Assembly (NCBI RefSeq): GCF_002101395.1 | Contig: NZ_CP019706.1 | Location: 372,001-436,000, forward strand | Origin: Pantoea alhagi | GTDB lineage: Bacteria > Pseudomonadota > Gammaproteobacteria > Enterobacterales > Enterobacteriaceae | Length of the DNA: 64,000 nt | Direction: 5' to 3' | Part shown: positions 1 to 7,887 of the stretch, one piece after another | Layout of the letters: every line of letters starts with the position of its first letter | Position numbering within the stretch: position 1 is the stretch's first letter | Notes under the pieces: generated by a model | Told to the model about the DNA's origin: nothing | The model's input: the letters and a program-made list of their open reading frames with translations, nothing else | The model's database searches: none | Program-made: the position numbers and the translations under genes

Positions 1-184
1 CGTTTTTAGCGCGGATCAGGCCACCATAAAAGAGCGCTATCCCGGGAATTGTCATAAACAGCACCAGCGCGGTGCAAATCATCATAAAGGCGTTATCCGC
101 CTTATCCGCAACGGCAGGAGCCGCCATCGCCAGCGATGGTAACAGCGCCAGGCCAGCGAGGCCTTTGGTCATTAATTTATTCAT
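1..184 (-). CDS. amtB: ammonium transporter AmtB, N-terminal part (cut by window edge)
   Basis: Inner-membrane ammonium channel; only the first 61 codons lie in the window and the rest runs off the left edge. The translation begins MNKLMTKGLAGLALLPSLAM, a signal peptide ending near AMA-APAVADKADNA, followed by the first membrane segment (FMMICTALVLFMTIPGIALF) and YGGLIRAKN, all as in E. coli AmtB. The chosen ATG has a purine-rich ribosome site (GGGATGG) about six bases upstream; an earlier in-frame ATG at 199 has none. It lies 35 bases behind glnK, the usual glnK-amtB operon, in which GlnK plugs the channel when ammonium is plentiful. Confidence 0.95.
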   Translation of the reverse strand, partial: MNKLMTKGLAGLALLPSLAMAAPAVADKADNAFMMICTALVLFMTIPGIALFYGGLIRAKN

Positions 185-219
185 TTTATTCCATCCCATC
201 ACAAGTTACCGAAGCCGGC

Positions 220-558
220 TTAAAGAGCGGCTTCGTCAGTTTCACCGGTGCGAATACGGATAACGCGTTGCAGCTCCGCAACAAAGATTTTGCCGTCGCC
301 AATTTTGCCGGTATAGGCCGCCTTACTGATCACATCGACCACCTCATCCAGTTGATCGTCAGCAATGGCGATATCGATTTTGACTTTCGGCAGAAAATTC
401 ACGCTATATTCAGCGCCACGATAGAGTTCAGCGTGGCCTTTTTGACGACCAAATCCCTTGACCTCTGTGACGGTCAATCCCTGGATGCCGATAGAAGAGA
501 GCGCTTCGCGCACATCCTCCAGTTTGAACGGCTTGATGACAACGGTAACCAGCTTCAT
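220..558 (-). CDS. glnK: nitrogen regulatory PII protein GlnK
   Basis: PII-family signal protein of 112 residues, the normal length. It reads ATP/ADP and 2-oxoglutarate, is uridylylated by GlnD, and blocks AmtB by its T-loop. The sequence shows the PII start MKLVTVVIKPFKLEDVREAL, the T-loop with Tyr51 (RGAEYSVNF), which is the uridylylation site, and the C-terminal signature TGKIGDGKIFV. The ATG at 558 was chosen because AAGGGGAG stands just before it; the frame stays open upstream without another good start. It is the first gene of glnK-amtB, behind a sigma-54 promoter at 611-626. GlnK rather than GlnB is inferred from linkage to amtB. Confidence 0.97.
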   Translation of the reverse strand: MKLVTVVIKPFKLEDVREALSSIGIQGLTVTEVKGFGRQKGHAELYRGAEYSVNFLPKVKIDIAIADDQLDEVVDVISKAAYTGKIGDGKIFVAELQRVIRIRTGETDEAAL

Positions 559-610
559 ACGCTCCCCTTGCTTAATCATATTGGTCAGGCATCTGATACA
601 GGGAGAGTAA

Positions 611-626
611 AGCAAAGGTTGTGCCA
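611..626 (-). promoter_or_regulatory. sigma-54 promoter of glnK-amtB
   Basis: On the minus strand the bases read TGGCACAACCTTTGCT, a full match to the sigma-54 consensus TGGCAC-N5-TTGC, with GG at -24 and GC at -12. The predicted start of transcription is near 600, about 40 bases before the glnK ATG. This fits the known NtrC and RpoN control of glnK-amtB. Confidence 0.9.
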
Positions 627-713
627 GCTATGGGAAGAGAGTGAAAGTCGGGCAGGAAGCGGCGTAATCGGCACAAGCGCGTCTGTGACAGGAAAAATGG
701 CCGCATACAGCAG

Positions 714-739
714 AAAAAAACGCACCATAAAGGTGCGTT
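714..739 (-). terminator. Rho-independent terminator of mdlAB, also NtrC-site-like
   Basis: On the minus strand ACGCACC-TTTAT-GGTGCGT is followed by a run of seven T. This is a good intrinsic terminator 70 bases after the mdlB stop. The same bases read GCACC-N5-GGTGC, the core of the NtrC enhancer consensus, centred about 129 bases upstream of the predicted glnK start. Confidence 0.8.
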
Positions 740-807
740 ATGACAACCTGGTGCGCATTTCCAGGGAACATTCTGATAATCGCGCCTGAAAAAGGTGCAA
801 GAAGGAC

Positions 808-2577
808 TCAGGCTCCTTCGGTAATGCCCATTGTCAGCTCACTGCCTACCTGCTGCAGCTGATACATTTGCCAGTAGCGCCCCTGCTGCGCCAGTAGTTC
901 AGTATGCGTGCCGCGCTCAACGGCCTGTCCCCGATGTAACACCAGAATCGTATCCGCTTCGGTAATGGTAGAAAGGCGGTGCGCAATGACGACCAGCGTG
1001 GTTTTCTTTCTGACTTGCTGCAGGGCACGCTGAATTGCCTGCTCGGTGCCGGAATCGATATTGGCTGTCGCCTCATCCAGAATAAGGATCTGCGGTTCGG
1101 CAACCAGGACACGCGCCAGCGCCAGCAGCTGCTTCTGCCCTACCGACAGATTATTACCCTGTTCATTAAGGCGCGTATGGATGCCGTCAGAGAGGCCGCG
1201 TGCCAGCTCTGCCAGCTGAACCGCTTCCAGCGCCTCCCATACCGCCTGTTCGCTGATATCACGCCCCAGCGTCACATTGGCGAAGAAGCTATCGGCCAGC
1301 ACCACTGGATCCTGTTGAACCATTGCCACCCCCTGACGCAGCGCCTGATGGCTGAACTGCTCCAGCGGACGCCCATCCAGACAAATGCGTCCCTGCTTCA
1401 CTGGATAGTAGCCCATCATCAGGCTGGCAAGCGTACTCTTACCGCTGCCGGTATGGCCGACAAGGGCGACAAAGCTGCGTGAAGGAACCTGAAGTGAAAT
1501 GTCCTCCAGCACATTGCGCCCGTCACGATAGGCAAAACTGAGATGTTCAATATCGATGCGGCCACTTTGCAAAGGCCGATCTTCCTGACCGTAATGCTGC
1601 CGCGGCGCATCCATTAGCTCAAAAATACGCTCGCCAGCAACAATCGCCTGCTGCAGCATCGACTGCTGTGTGGTCAATTCAATTAGCGGTTCATTTAGCC
1701 GTCCCAGGTAGCTGATGAAGGCATACAGCACGCCAACCTCAAATACGCCAACCGACGAGAAACTAAACAGCATCAGCAAACCGCACAAAATGGCCGCTGA
1801 AAACAGGCTGAGCAAGGGACGCAACAGAAAGCCGTCCAGCCTTAACGTCTCCATGCGCGCCAGATAGTGCGATCGACTGGCCTCCCCTATCCGCTCACCA
1901 AATCGTGCCTGTTGACGAAACTGCTGAATAACGCTCATGCCGTTGATGACTTCATTAAAGCCATTATTGATGTCGGCCAGATAGCTGCGAACCCGCCGAA
2001 CAATCGGCGTACTGTAGCGTTGATAGATCAGCATCACAGTGAACACCAGCGGGAAAATGACCACCGCTACCAGCGCCATGCGCCAGTCCAGGCTAAACAT
2101 GGCGATCAGCATTGCGCCAACCAGCGCCGCGCTGCGCAACACGGTCGCGACAACCGTAACCCAGAGATCTTTTATGACTTCAGTATCATTGGTCACGCGT
2201 GAAATAATCTGGCCCACCGGCTGCTGGTCAAAGGCGCTGAGCGGCTGACGCAAAGCCGCATCCATCACATCAGATCGCAGGCGCTGAACAACCCCTACTG
2301 CCGCCTGGTTAAACAATAACGCCTGCCAGTAATGCAGCAGCGCCGCCAGCCCCTGCAGCAAAATAAACGCACAGGCCAGGCCAATTGCCAGCCCAATGGG
2401 CATCTGATGCTGCGCAATAAAATGATCGATAAAATAGCCAATCAGCACCGGGCCCAGCACTTCGGCAGCGGCAGCGATCCATAGCATCAATACCGCCAGC
2501 GAGAGCGCTTTACGCCAGGGTTTGCCGTAGGCGAGCAGCCTTTTCAGCGTCGGCCAAAGTTTTCTGGTATCAGCCAT
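808..2577 (-). CDS. mdlB: ABC exporter half-transporter MdlB
   Basis: Half-size ABC multidrug-type exporter subunit (589 residues): an N-terminal membrane domain of about six helices and a C-terminal ATPase. Walker A is VGHTGSGKST near residue 374, the signature is LSVGQKQ near 477 (Val in place of the first Gly of LSGGQ, as in E. coli MdlB), and Walker B is ILILDEAT near 497. The ATG at 2577 gives MADTRKLWPTLKRLLAYG, in line with E. coli MdlB; a longer frame starts at 2616 but would overlap mdlA much further. The start overlaps the mdlA stop by 8 bases, so translation is probably coupled and the pair forms a heterodimer. The physiological substrate is not established. Confidence 0.95.
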   Translation of the reverse strand: MADTRKLWPTLKRLLAYGKPWRKALSLAVLMLWIAAAAEVLGPVLIGYFIDHFIAQHQMPIGLAIGLACAFILLQGLAALLHYWQALLFNQAAVGVVQRLRSDVMDAALRQPLSAFDQQPVGQIISRVTNDTEVIKDLWVTVVATVLRSAALVGAMLIAMFSLDWRMALVAVVIFPLVFTVMLIYQRYSTPIVRRVRSYLADINNGFNEVINGMSVIQQFRQQARFGERIGEASRSHYLARMETLRLDGFLLRPLLSLFSAAILCGLLMLFSFSSVGVFEVGVLYAFISYLGRLNEPLIELTTQQSMLQQAIVAGERIFELMDAPRQHYGQEDRPLQSGRIDIEHLSFAYRDGRNVLEDISLQVPSRSFVALVGHTGSGKSTLASLMMGYYPVKQGRICLDGRPLEQFSHQALRQGVAMVQQDPVVLADSFFANVTLGRDISEQAVWEALEAVQLAELARGLSDGIHTRLNEQGNNLSVGQKQLLALARVLVAEPQILILDEATANIDSGTEQAIQRALQQVRKKTTLVVIAHRLSTITEADTILVLHRGQAVERGTHTELLAQQGRYWQMYQLQQVGSELTMGITEGA

Positions 2578-4348
2578 GCTGTTTCTCCTCACTGCTGCGG
2601 CTATCTTCATCCTCACTCAACGCGGCTTCCAGCTGCTGATAACGATACATATCGCTATACCAGCCCTTCTGCTGTAACAGTGCGTTATGCTTGCCACGCT
2701 GCGCCACAACGCCGTGCTGCATAACCAGAATTTCACTGGCTTCGGTAAGCGCCGACAGGCGATGAGCGCTGATGATCACCGTTCGCCCCTGTCCCCAGCG
2801 ACGCAGGTTATGCAAAATTTGATGCTCGGTACGCCCATCCACTGCCGAAAGCGCATCATCCAGTATCAGAATTTCGGCATTCAACAGCAGGGCGCGCGCG
2901 ATAGAGATACGCTGCTTCTGACCGCCGGAAAGCATCACGCCGCGTTCGCCCACTTCGGTTTCATATCCCTGCGGCAGGCGCAGAATATCTTCATGAACGC
3001 TTGCCAGCTTAGCGGCGCGTTCAATCTCATCGCGACTGGCACCGGGACGCCCCAGCGCAATATTGTTCGCTACCGTATCGGAAAACAGAAACGGCGTTTG
3101 ATTCACCACCGCCAGCCGCCCGCGCCAGCTATCAATCCGCAGCTGCGTCAGCGGGATACCGTGATAGCGAATATCGCCCTGAGAGATATCGAAATGGCGC
3201 TGAATCAGACTCAGCAGCGTGCTTTTTCCCGCCCCGGTTGGGCCGCACAGGCCCAGCATCTGTCCAGGCCTGAGATTAAAATTCAGGTTGCGCAGCGCAG
3301 GCTGCGCGTTGCCTGGATAGCTGAATTCGCGGATTGCCACCTGCAGCACGCCGCGTCCTTCCGGCAATATCTTACTGCCGTCTGCCACCGCCGGCGCTTC
3401 TGACAGCAGCGAACGAATACGGCTCCACGCCGCGCTGCCGCGCTCAACAATGTTAAACATCCACGCCAGCGCCAGCATTGGCCAGATCATCAGGCCCAGA
3501 TACATAACAAAACTGGTTAACTGGCCCAGCGTCATCTGCTGATGCCAGACCAACCAGCTGCCACCGCCAACCGCCAGCAAATTAGATAAGCCAATCGCGA
3601 TATAGATCGTAGGATCAAAGCGGGCGTCCACCCGCGCCACGCGCAGGTTTTTCTCACCGGCGTCCGCCGCTATCGCCGCAAACTGCCGGGACTGATGATC
3701 CTCAAGGCCGAAGGCTTTCACCATGCGGATGCTGGTCAGGCTTTCCTGCGCCTGATCGTTGAGGGAGGAAAATGCCCCCTGCGCCAGCTTGAAACGCTGA
3801 TGCAGCTGCGTGCCGTAACGCTTGATCATCAGCGCCATAACCGGCATCGGCACCAGCGCCAGCAGCGTGAGCTGCCAGCTGATTTGCGTGCTCATCACAA
3901 TTAGTACCGCGCAGCCCATCACCAGCGAGTCCACCAGCGTCAGTACCCCTTCACCGGCAGCAAAAACAACGCGGTCAACATCATTGGTCGCCCGCGCGAT
4001 AAGATCGCCGGTACGGTGACGCAGGTAGAACTCCGGATGCTGACGACTTAGCTGACGGTAAAAATCTTCCCGCAGCTCTACCGCTAGCTGATAGGAGGCG
4101 CCAAACAAGAGTACACGCCAGACGTAGCGCAGCAGATAGACCACCAGCGCGGTTACCAGCATGATGCCAATCCACATCATGATTGAGCCAGCGCTCAGGC
4201 GATGTAGCGTTACGCCATCCACAATAATGCCCACGATTTTAGGCGGCAGTAGCTGCAAAATCGCAATGACGATCAACAGAGAAACTGCGCCAAGATAGCG
4301 CCGCCACTCACGAAGAAAATACCAACTTAACTGGCTAAACAATCGCAC
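2570..4348 (-). CDS. mdlA: ABC exporter half-transporter MdlA
   Basis: Partner of MdlB, 592 residues, membrane domain followed by ATPase. Motifs: Walker A CGPTGAGKST near residue 368, signature LSGGQKQRISIARALLL near 474, Walker B LILDD near 495. The Walker B ends in Asp-Asp-Ala, where MdlB has Asp-Glu-Ala, so one of the two ATP sites is likely degenerate, as in other heterodimeric exporters. The protein follows E. coli MdlA over its whole length, starting MRLFSQLSWYFLREWRRYLG. It lies 51 bases behind decR on the same strand and leads directly into mdlB. Substrate unknown. Confidence 0.95.
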   Translation of the reverse strand: MRLFSQLSWYFLREWRRYLGAVSLLIVIAILQLLPPKIVGIIVDGVTLHRLSAGSIMMWIGIMLVTALVVYLLRYVWRVLLFGASYQLAVELREDFYRQLSRQHPEFYLRHRTGDLIARATNDVDRVVFAAGEGVLTLVDSLVMGCAVLIVMSTQISWQLTLLALVPMPVMALMIKRYGTQLHQRFKLAQGAFSSLNDQAQESLTSIRMVKAFGLEDHQSRQFAAIAADAGEKNLRVARVDARFDPTIYIAIGLSNLLAVGGGSWLVWHQQMTLGQLTSFVMYLGLMIWPMLALAWMFNIVERGSAAWSRIRSLLSEAPAVADGSKILPEGRGVLQVAIREFSYPGNAQPALRNLNFNLRPGQMLGLCGPTGAGKSTLLSLIQRHFDISQGDIRYHGIPLTQLRIDSWRGRLAVVNQTPFLFSDTVANNIALGRPGASRDEIERAAKLASVHEDILRLPQGYETEVGERGVMLSGGQKQRISIARALLLNAEILILDDALSAVDGRTEHQILHNLRRWGQGRTVIISAHRLSALTEASEILVMQHGVVAQRGKHNALLQQKGWYSDMYRYQQLEAALSEDEDSRSSEEKQHG

Positions 4349-4399
4349 AAAAAATTGTCCCGCAGGGTTAAATGATCAGCCAAAAGGCTGCAGAAAAAA

Positions 4400-4861
4400 T
4401 CAGGGTTCAACAGGTAATGCCGTGGTGTATTTTATCTCTTCCATGGCAAAACTGGAGGTCACATCAATCAGGCCGCTAACGCCGTTGACCAGACGCTTAT
4501 AGAGCGCATCATACTGTTTCATATCGGCCACCTGAATGCGTAACAGATAATCATATTCGCCTGCCATGCGATAAAACGCCATGACTTCGGGCTGGCCCTG
4601 TACCACGCTAACAAACTCCTGATACCACTCCCGGTTATGCTGTTGTGTTTTAATCAGCATAAAGGCCGTTAATCCCAGCCCTAGCTTTTCACTATCCAGC
4701 AGCGCGACGCGCCCGCGAATGATGCCCTCATCCTCCAGCTTCTTAAGCCGTTTCCAGCAGGGCGTGGTAGTGAGATTAACGGCATCGGCTAGCGCCTGTA
4801 GCGACAGTGTGCAGTCTTTCTGCAGCAACGCCAGCAGCTTGCGATCGATTTTATCTAACAC
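4400..4861 (-). CDS. decR: Lrp/AsnC-family cysteine-responsive regulator DecR (CcdR)
   Basis: Transcription regulator of 153 residues: an AsnC-type winged helix-turn-helix (about residues 2-60, LDKIDRKLLALLQ and NLTTTPCWKRLKKLE) and a C-terminal RAM ligand domain. The GTG at 4861 was chosen because GGAG lies six bases before it and it aligns with E. coli DecR (LDKIDRKLLALLQ); an upstream ATG at 4918 has no ribosome site. In E. coli DecR activates a cysteine-degrading enzyme; in Pantoea ananatis the orthologue is, as I recall, the cysteine-inducible activator CcdR of the adjacent ccdA. Here the two genes are also adjacent and divergent, which supports the same circuit. Confidence 0.92.
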   Translation of the reverse strand: MLDKIDRKLLALLQKDCTLSLQALADAVNLTTTPCWKRLKKLEDEGIIRGRVALLDSEKLGLGLTAFMLIKTQQHNREWYQEFVSVVQGQPEVMAFYRMAGEYDYLLRIQVADMKQYDALYKRLVNGVSGLIDVTSSFAMEEIKYTTALPVEP

Positions 4862-4977
4862 CGGCGTCTCCGGAGAAAGTTTTGCTATGGATACCCGATT
4901 ATACAGTAAATAAGGCAAACATTTTTTCCGCTGAATGCCTTACGATAATTGCCTTTATTACCGGGGGAAACAGGATC

Positions 4978-6015
4978 ATGAGCAGCCAGTGGGTTAAATA
5001 CGCGATTAATGAAATCAATGCGGATTTTCAGCGCTCCGCCGAAACACATCTGATTCGGTTTACGCTACCCCAGTTTCCGGGCATCTGGTTTTATCTTAAA
5101 GATGAAAGCACGCATCCAACCGGCAGTTTAAAGCACCGCCTGGCCCGCTCCCTGTTTCTCTATGGCCTGTGTAACGGCTGGATTAAACCCGGTACCACGA
5201 TTGTCGAAGCCTCATCTGGCAGCACTGCCGTTTCCGAAGCTTATTTTTCACGTCTGCTTGGCCTGCCGTTTATTGCCGTGATGCCTGCCAGCACTGCGCG
5301 CCGTAAAGTTGAACAGATTACCTTTTATGGCGGTCAGTGCCACTTTGTTAACGATCCCTGCGCCATTTATGAAGAATCTGAAAGGCTGGCGCGCGATCTT
5401 AACGGTCATTTTATGGATCAGTTTACCTACGCCGAACGCGCTACCGACTGGCGCGGCAATAATAATATTGCAGAAAGCATCTTTCGACAGATGGCCAGCG
5501 AACCTTTTCCTGTGCCGGATACGATTGTTATGTCTGCCGGCACCGGCGGCACCTCAGCCACGATTGGACGCTATTTACGTTATCAGGGACATGCTACGCA
5601 TTTACTGGTGGTGGACCCGGAAAACTCTGTGTTCCATGATTACTGGCATACGCGCGATAAAGCCTTGCGTAACATCAGCGGCAGTCGTATCGAGGGAATT
5701 GGTCGTCCACGCGTCGAGCCCTCTTTTATACCTGATGTTATTGACGAGATGCTACGCGTTCCCGATGCAGCTTCCGCCGCCGCAATGCACTATCTGGCCC
5801 AGATCCTTGGACGTAAACCGGGCGCCTCTACCGGCACCAACTTCTGGGGTGCGATTCAGGTTGCACAGCGGATGCGCCAGCAGCAGCGAGAAGGCGCTAT
5901 TGTGACGCTACTCTGCGACAGCGGCGAGCGCTATCTGGATACCTGGTATGATCCGCACTGGGTTGAAAATCGGGTGGGCAACCTGACGCCATGGCTGGAG
6001 CAAATGCGTAGTTAA
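4978..6015 (+). CDS. ccdA: PLP-dependent cysteine desulfhydrase CcdA-like
   Basis: Fold-type II PLP enzyme of the cysteine synthase/beta-synthase family, 345 residues. The PLP lysine is Lys52 in PTGSLKHRLA, and the substrate loop is EASSGST near residues 78-84, in place of the SSGNTG of CysK. The glycine-rich phosphate loop is SAGTGGTSATIGRYL. It is divergent from decR, with 116 bases between the starts. I recall a cysteine-inducible cysteine desulfhydrase gene, ccdA, next to the decR orthologue in Pantoea ananatis; this gene fits by family and position. The expected reaction is L-cysteine to pyruvate, ammonia and sulfide as a detoxification step. E. coli has cof and ybaE near here and no such gene. 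Family is certain, substrate inferred. Confidence 0.8.
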   Translation: MSSQWVKYAINEINADFQRSAETHLIRFTLPQFPGIWFYLKDESTHPTGSLKHRLARSLFLYGLCNGWIKPGTTIVEASSGSTAVSEAYFSRLLGLPFIAVMPASTARRKVEQITFYGGQCHFVNDPCAIYEESERLARDLNGHFMDQFTYAERATDWRGNNNIAESIFRQMASEPFPVPDTIVMSAGTGGTSATIGRYLRYQGHATHLLVVDPENSVFHDYWHTRDKALRNISGSRIEGIGRPRVEPSFIPDVIDEMLRVPDAASAAAMHYLAQILGRKPGASTGTNFWGAIQVAQRMRQQQREGAIVTLLCDSGERYLDTWYDPHWVENRVGNLTPWLEQMRS

Positions 6016-6130
6016 TCAAAAGCCATGCGTTTAAGACGCTTTAGCCATTCTGCCCCGTACAGCGAGTGGACTACCTTTCTTGTGTTTCAGGCATTACCAT
6101 AAGTGTGAACAAGTTCAGTAAGGCTAAAAA

Positions 6131-6826
6131 ATGAAACGAGCAGTGGTAGTTTTCAGCGGCGGGCAGGATTCCACAACCTGCCTGATTCAGGCATTAGCGC
6201 AATATGACGAAGTTCACTGCGTTACCTTCGATTATGGTCAGCGCCATCGTCAGGAGATCGATGTTGCGCGCGAACTGGCAATGCGGCTTGGCGCTCGCGC
6301 TCATAAGGTGCTGGACGTTACGTTGCTGAACGAGCTGGCGATCAGCAGCCTGACACGCGATAACATTCCGGTACCGCAATATGACGCCAGCGCCAGCGGT
6401 TTGCCCAGCACCTTTGTGCCGGGACGCAATATTCTTTTTCTTACTCTGGCTTCAATTTATGCTTATCAGGTTGAGGCTGAGGCAGTGATTACCGGCGTTT
6501 GCGAGACGGATTTCTCTGGCTATCCGGACTGTCGCGATGAGTTTGTCAAAGCGTTAAATCACGCCGTCGAACTGGGTATGGCGCGCGCCGTACGATTTGA
6601 AACGCCGCTGATGTGGCTGAATAAAGCAGAGACCTGGGCGCTGGCGGACTACTGGCAGCAGTTGCCTTTGGTTCGTCAGGATACGCTGACCTGTTATAAC
6701 GGTATCAAGGGTGACGGCTGCGGTGAGTGCGCTGCCTGTCATTTGCGGGCAAACGGGCTAAAAAGCTATCAGGACGATCCCGCCGCCGTAATGCTCAGCA
6801 TGCAGCAGAAAACCGGATTAGGTTAA
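6131..6826 (+). CDS. queC: 7-cyano-7-deazaguanine synthase QueC
   Basis: Makes preQ0 from 7-carboxy-7-deazaguanine, ammonia and ATP in the queuosine pathway. 231 residues, the E. coli length. The PP-loop SGGQDSTT is at residues 9-16, and the four zinc cysteines are Cys188, Cys197, Cys200 and Cys203 (GCGECAAC). It stands alone on the plus strand, 115 bases after ccdA. Two later-acting genes of the pathway, queA and tgt, lie near 43-45 kb of this window. Confidence 0.97.
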   Translation: MKRAVVVFSGGQDSTTCLIQALAQYDEVHCVTFDYGQRHRQEIDVARELAMRLGARAHKVLDVTLLNELAISSLTRDNIPVPQYDASASGLPSTFVPGRNILFLTLASIYAYQVEAEAVITGVCETDFSGYPDCRDEFVKALNHAVELGMARAVRFETPLMWLNKAETWALADYWQQLPLVRQDTLTCYNGIKGDGCGECAACHLRANGLKSYQDDPAAVMLSMQQKTGLG

Positions 6827-6842
6827 ACAGTTGGGTTAAAAG

Positions 6843-6863
6843 CAGCCGGGCCCTTCCCGGCTG
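6843..6863. terminator. bidirectional hairpin between queC and fadM
   Basis: CAGCCGGG-CCCTT-CCCGGCTG forms a strong stem between the converging queC and fadM stops. T-rich bases follow on the plus strand (TTATCGTT) and CTTTTAA follows on the minus strand, so it can serve both genes. Confidence 0.7.
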
Positions 6864-6869
6864 TTATCG

Positions 6870-7268
6870 TTAACTAAGTAGCGCCTCCATTCGCGCAAGC
6901 AATTCTCCCTCCAGCGGCAACGCTTTTTGCGTTTTCAGATCAATACAGACAAAGGTCAAAGTTGCATCGGCAATCGCAGAACCATCCTCTTCCAGCGTCA
7001 CCTCCTGACCTATCACTCCGCTTTTGCTGTTTAGCTGCAGTAGCCGACTATTAATACAGAGCACATGGCCCAGCAACGCCGGGCGGCGGTAATTAATATT
7101 GATATTTACCACTACAAAGGCCAGCTTGTTTTCCATGAGCCAGTGGAATGCGTTTAGCTTCTCCAGCCATTCCCAGCGCGCCTCTTCCAGAAACTCCAGG
7201 TAGCGCGCATTATTAACATGTTGATAAACATCCAGATGATAGCCACGTACTTTTATCAGAGTCTGCAT
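6870..7268 (-). CDS. fadM: long-chain acyl-CoA thioesterase FadM
   Basis: Hotdog-fold thioesterase of 132 residues that releases unusual acyl-CoAs left over from beta-oxidation. The 4-hydroxybenzoyl-CoA-thioesterase-type motif is LDVYQHVNNARYLEF with Asp13 as the likely catalytic residue. The ATG at 7268 (MQTLIKVRGYHLDVYQHVNN) was chosen over one at 7286 because it matches E. coli FadM and has AAGG nearby. A FadR-like operator lies 35 bases upstream, which fits known FadR repression of fadM in E. coli. Confidence 0.95.
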   Translation of the reverse strand: MQTLIKVRGYHLDVYQHVNNARYLEFLEEARWEWLEKLNAFHWLMENKLAFVVVNININYRRPALLGHVLCINSRLLQLNSKSGVIGQEVTLEEDGSAIADATLTFVCIDLKTQKALPLEGELLARMEALLS

Positions 7269-7292
7269 AGCGCCTTGCCTTATCAATGTTAA

Positions 7293-7319
7293 AGGTCATA
7301 CGATCTGGTATGACCTCTT
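7293..7319 (-). promoter_or_regulatory. FadR-like operator/palindrome upstream of fadM
   Basis: AGGTCATAC-GATCTG-GTATGACCT is a perfect 9-base inverted repeat. Inside it, ATCTGGTATGACC matches 12 of the first 13 bases of the E. coli fadB FadR operator (ATCTGGTACGACC). It lies between 25 and 51 bases before the fadM ATG, where a repressor would block transcription. Confidence 0.7.
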
Positions 7320-7376
7320 CAGATTAGCAGCGGCGCGCGGCGGCTGAAAAAGTTGTCCTTCGCGCTGGGAACAGGA

Positions 7377-7748
7377 TCACAATTTAAGCCGTGACAGGTT
7401 ACGCTCCACCAGCGTGCTGCCCATCCCCGGCACCTCTTTTAGCTGCTCCAGTTCCGTAAAGGGTCCAAACTGCTGGCGATAGCTCACGATCGCTTCCGCT
7501 TTTTTTAACCCGACCCCGTTCATTACCGCAGCCAGCTCCTGTGCCGATGCGCTGTTGATGCTCACCGTGGTTTCTGCTGCCTGTGGTTTGTCGGCGCTTT
7601 CCGTCCGGGATGAGTTAACCGTGCTGGCCGCTGCTGGAATAGCGCTATCGCTCTCCCTGACTGCCAGCGCGCCCGGAACCGTCAATGTCCAGCAGAAGGC
7701 GCTCATGGTTAATGATAAGCAGAGCGCTGAAAGAAAATTCTTATGCAT
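7377..7748 (-). CDS. ybaV: ComEA-like helix-hairpin-helix protein YbaV
   Basis: Small exported protein of 123 residues. An N-terminal signal peptide (MHKNFLSALCLSLTMSAFCW, then a hydrophobic stretch to ALA) is followed by a low-complexity linker. A C-terminal ComEA-type helix-hairpin-helix pair covers roughly residues 65-123 (INSASAQELAAVMNGVG, AEAIVSYRQQFGPF, LKEVPGMG). The ATG at 7748 has GGAGAT upstream and matches E. coli YbaV; the frame extends to 7817 without a good start. The domain binds double-stranded DNA in ComEA, but the role of YbaV itself is unknown. Confidence 0.9.
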   Translation of the reverse strand: MHKNFLSALCLSLTMSAFCWTLTVPGALAVRESDSAIPAAASTVNSSRTESADKPQAAETTVSINSASAQELAAVMNGVGLKKAEAIVSYRQQFGPFTELEQLKEVPGMGSTLVERNLSRLKL

Positions 7749-7830
7749 GCTGATATCTCCTTGTGTGTAACAGCAGGAGAGACAGTAAAGACAACGGGGC
7801 TTCAGTACAAAAGGCAAAGATAAGATATGG

Positions 7831-7855
7831 AAAAGGCCGCGAAAGCGGCCTTTTT
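7831..7855 (-). terminator. intrinsic terminator after ppiD
   Basis: On the minus strand GGCCGC-TTTC-GCGGCC is followed by TTTT, 33 bases after the ppiD stop. Confidence 0.85.
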
Positions 7856-7887
7856 ATTTGCAACGGATTGCATTTTTTATGCGGGAG

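Noticed and set aside
136..789. 217-codon plus-strand frame over glnK
   Set aside because: Lies antisense to glnK and its promoter; no family resemblance, and glnK is certain.
2687..3403. 238-codon plus-strand frame inside mdlA
   Set aside because: Antisense shadow of a highly conserved ABC transporter gene; His/Gln/Arg-rich composition typical of shadows.
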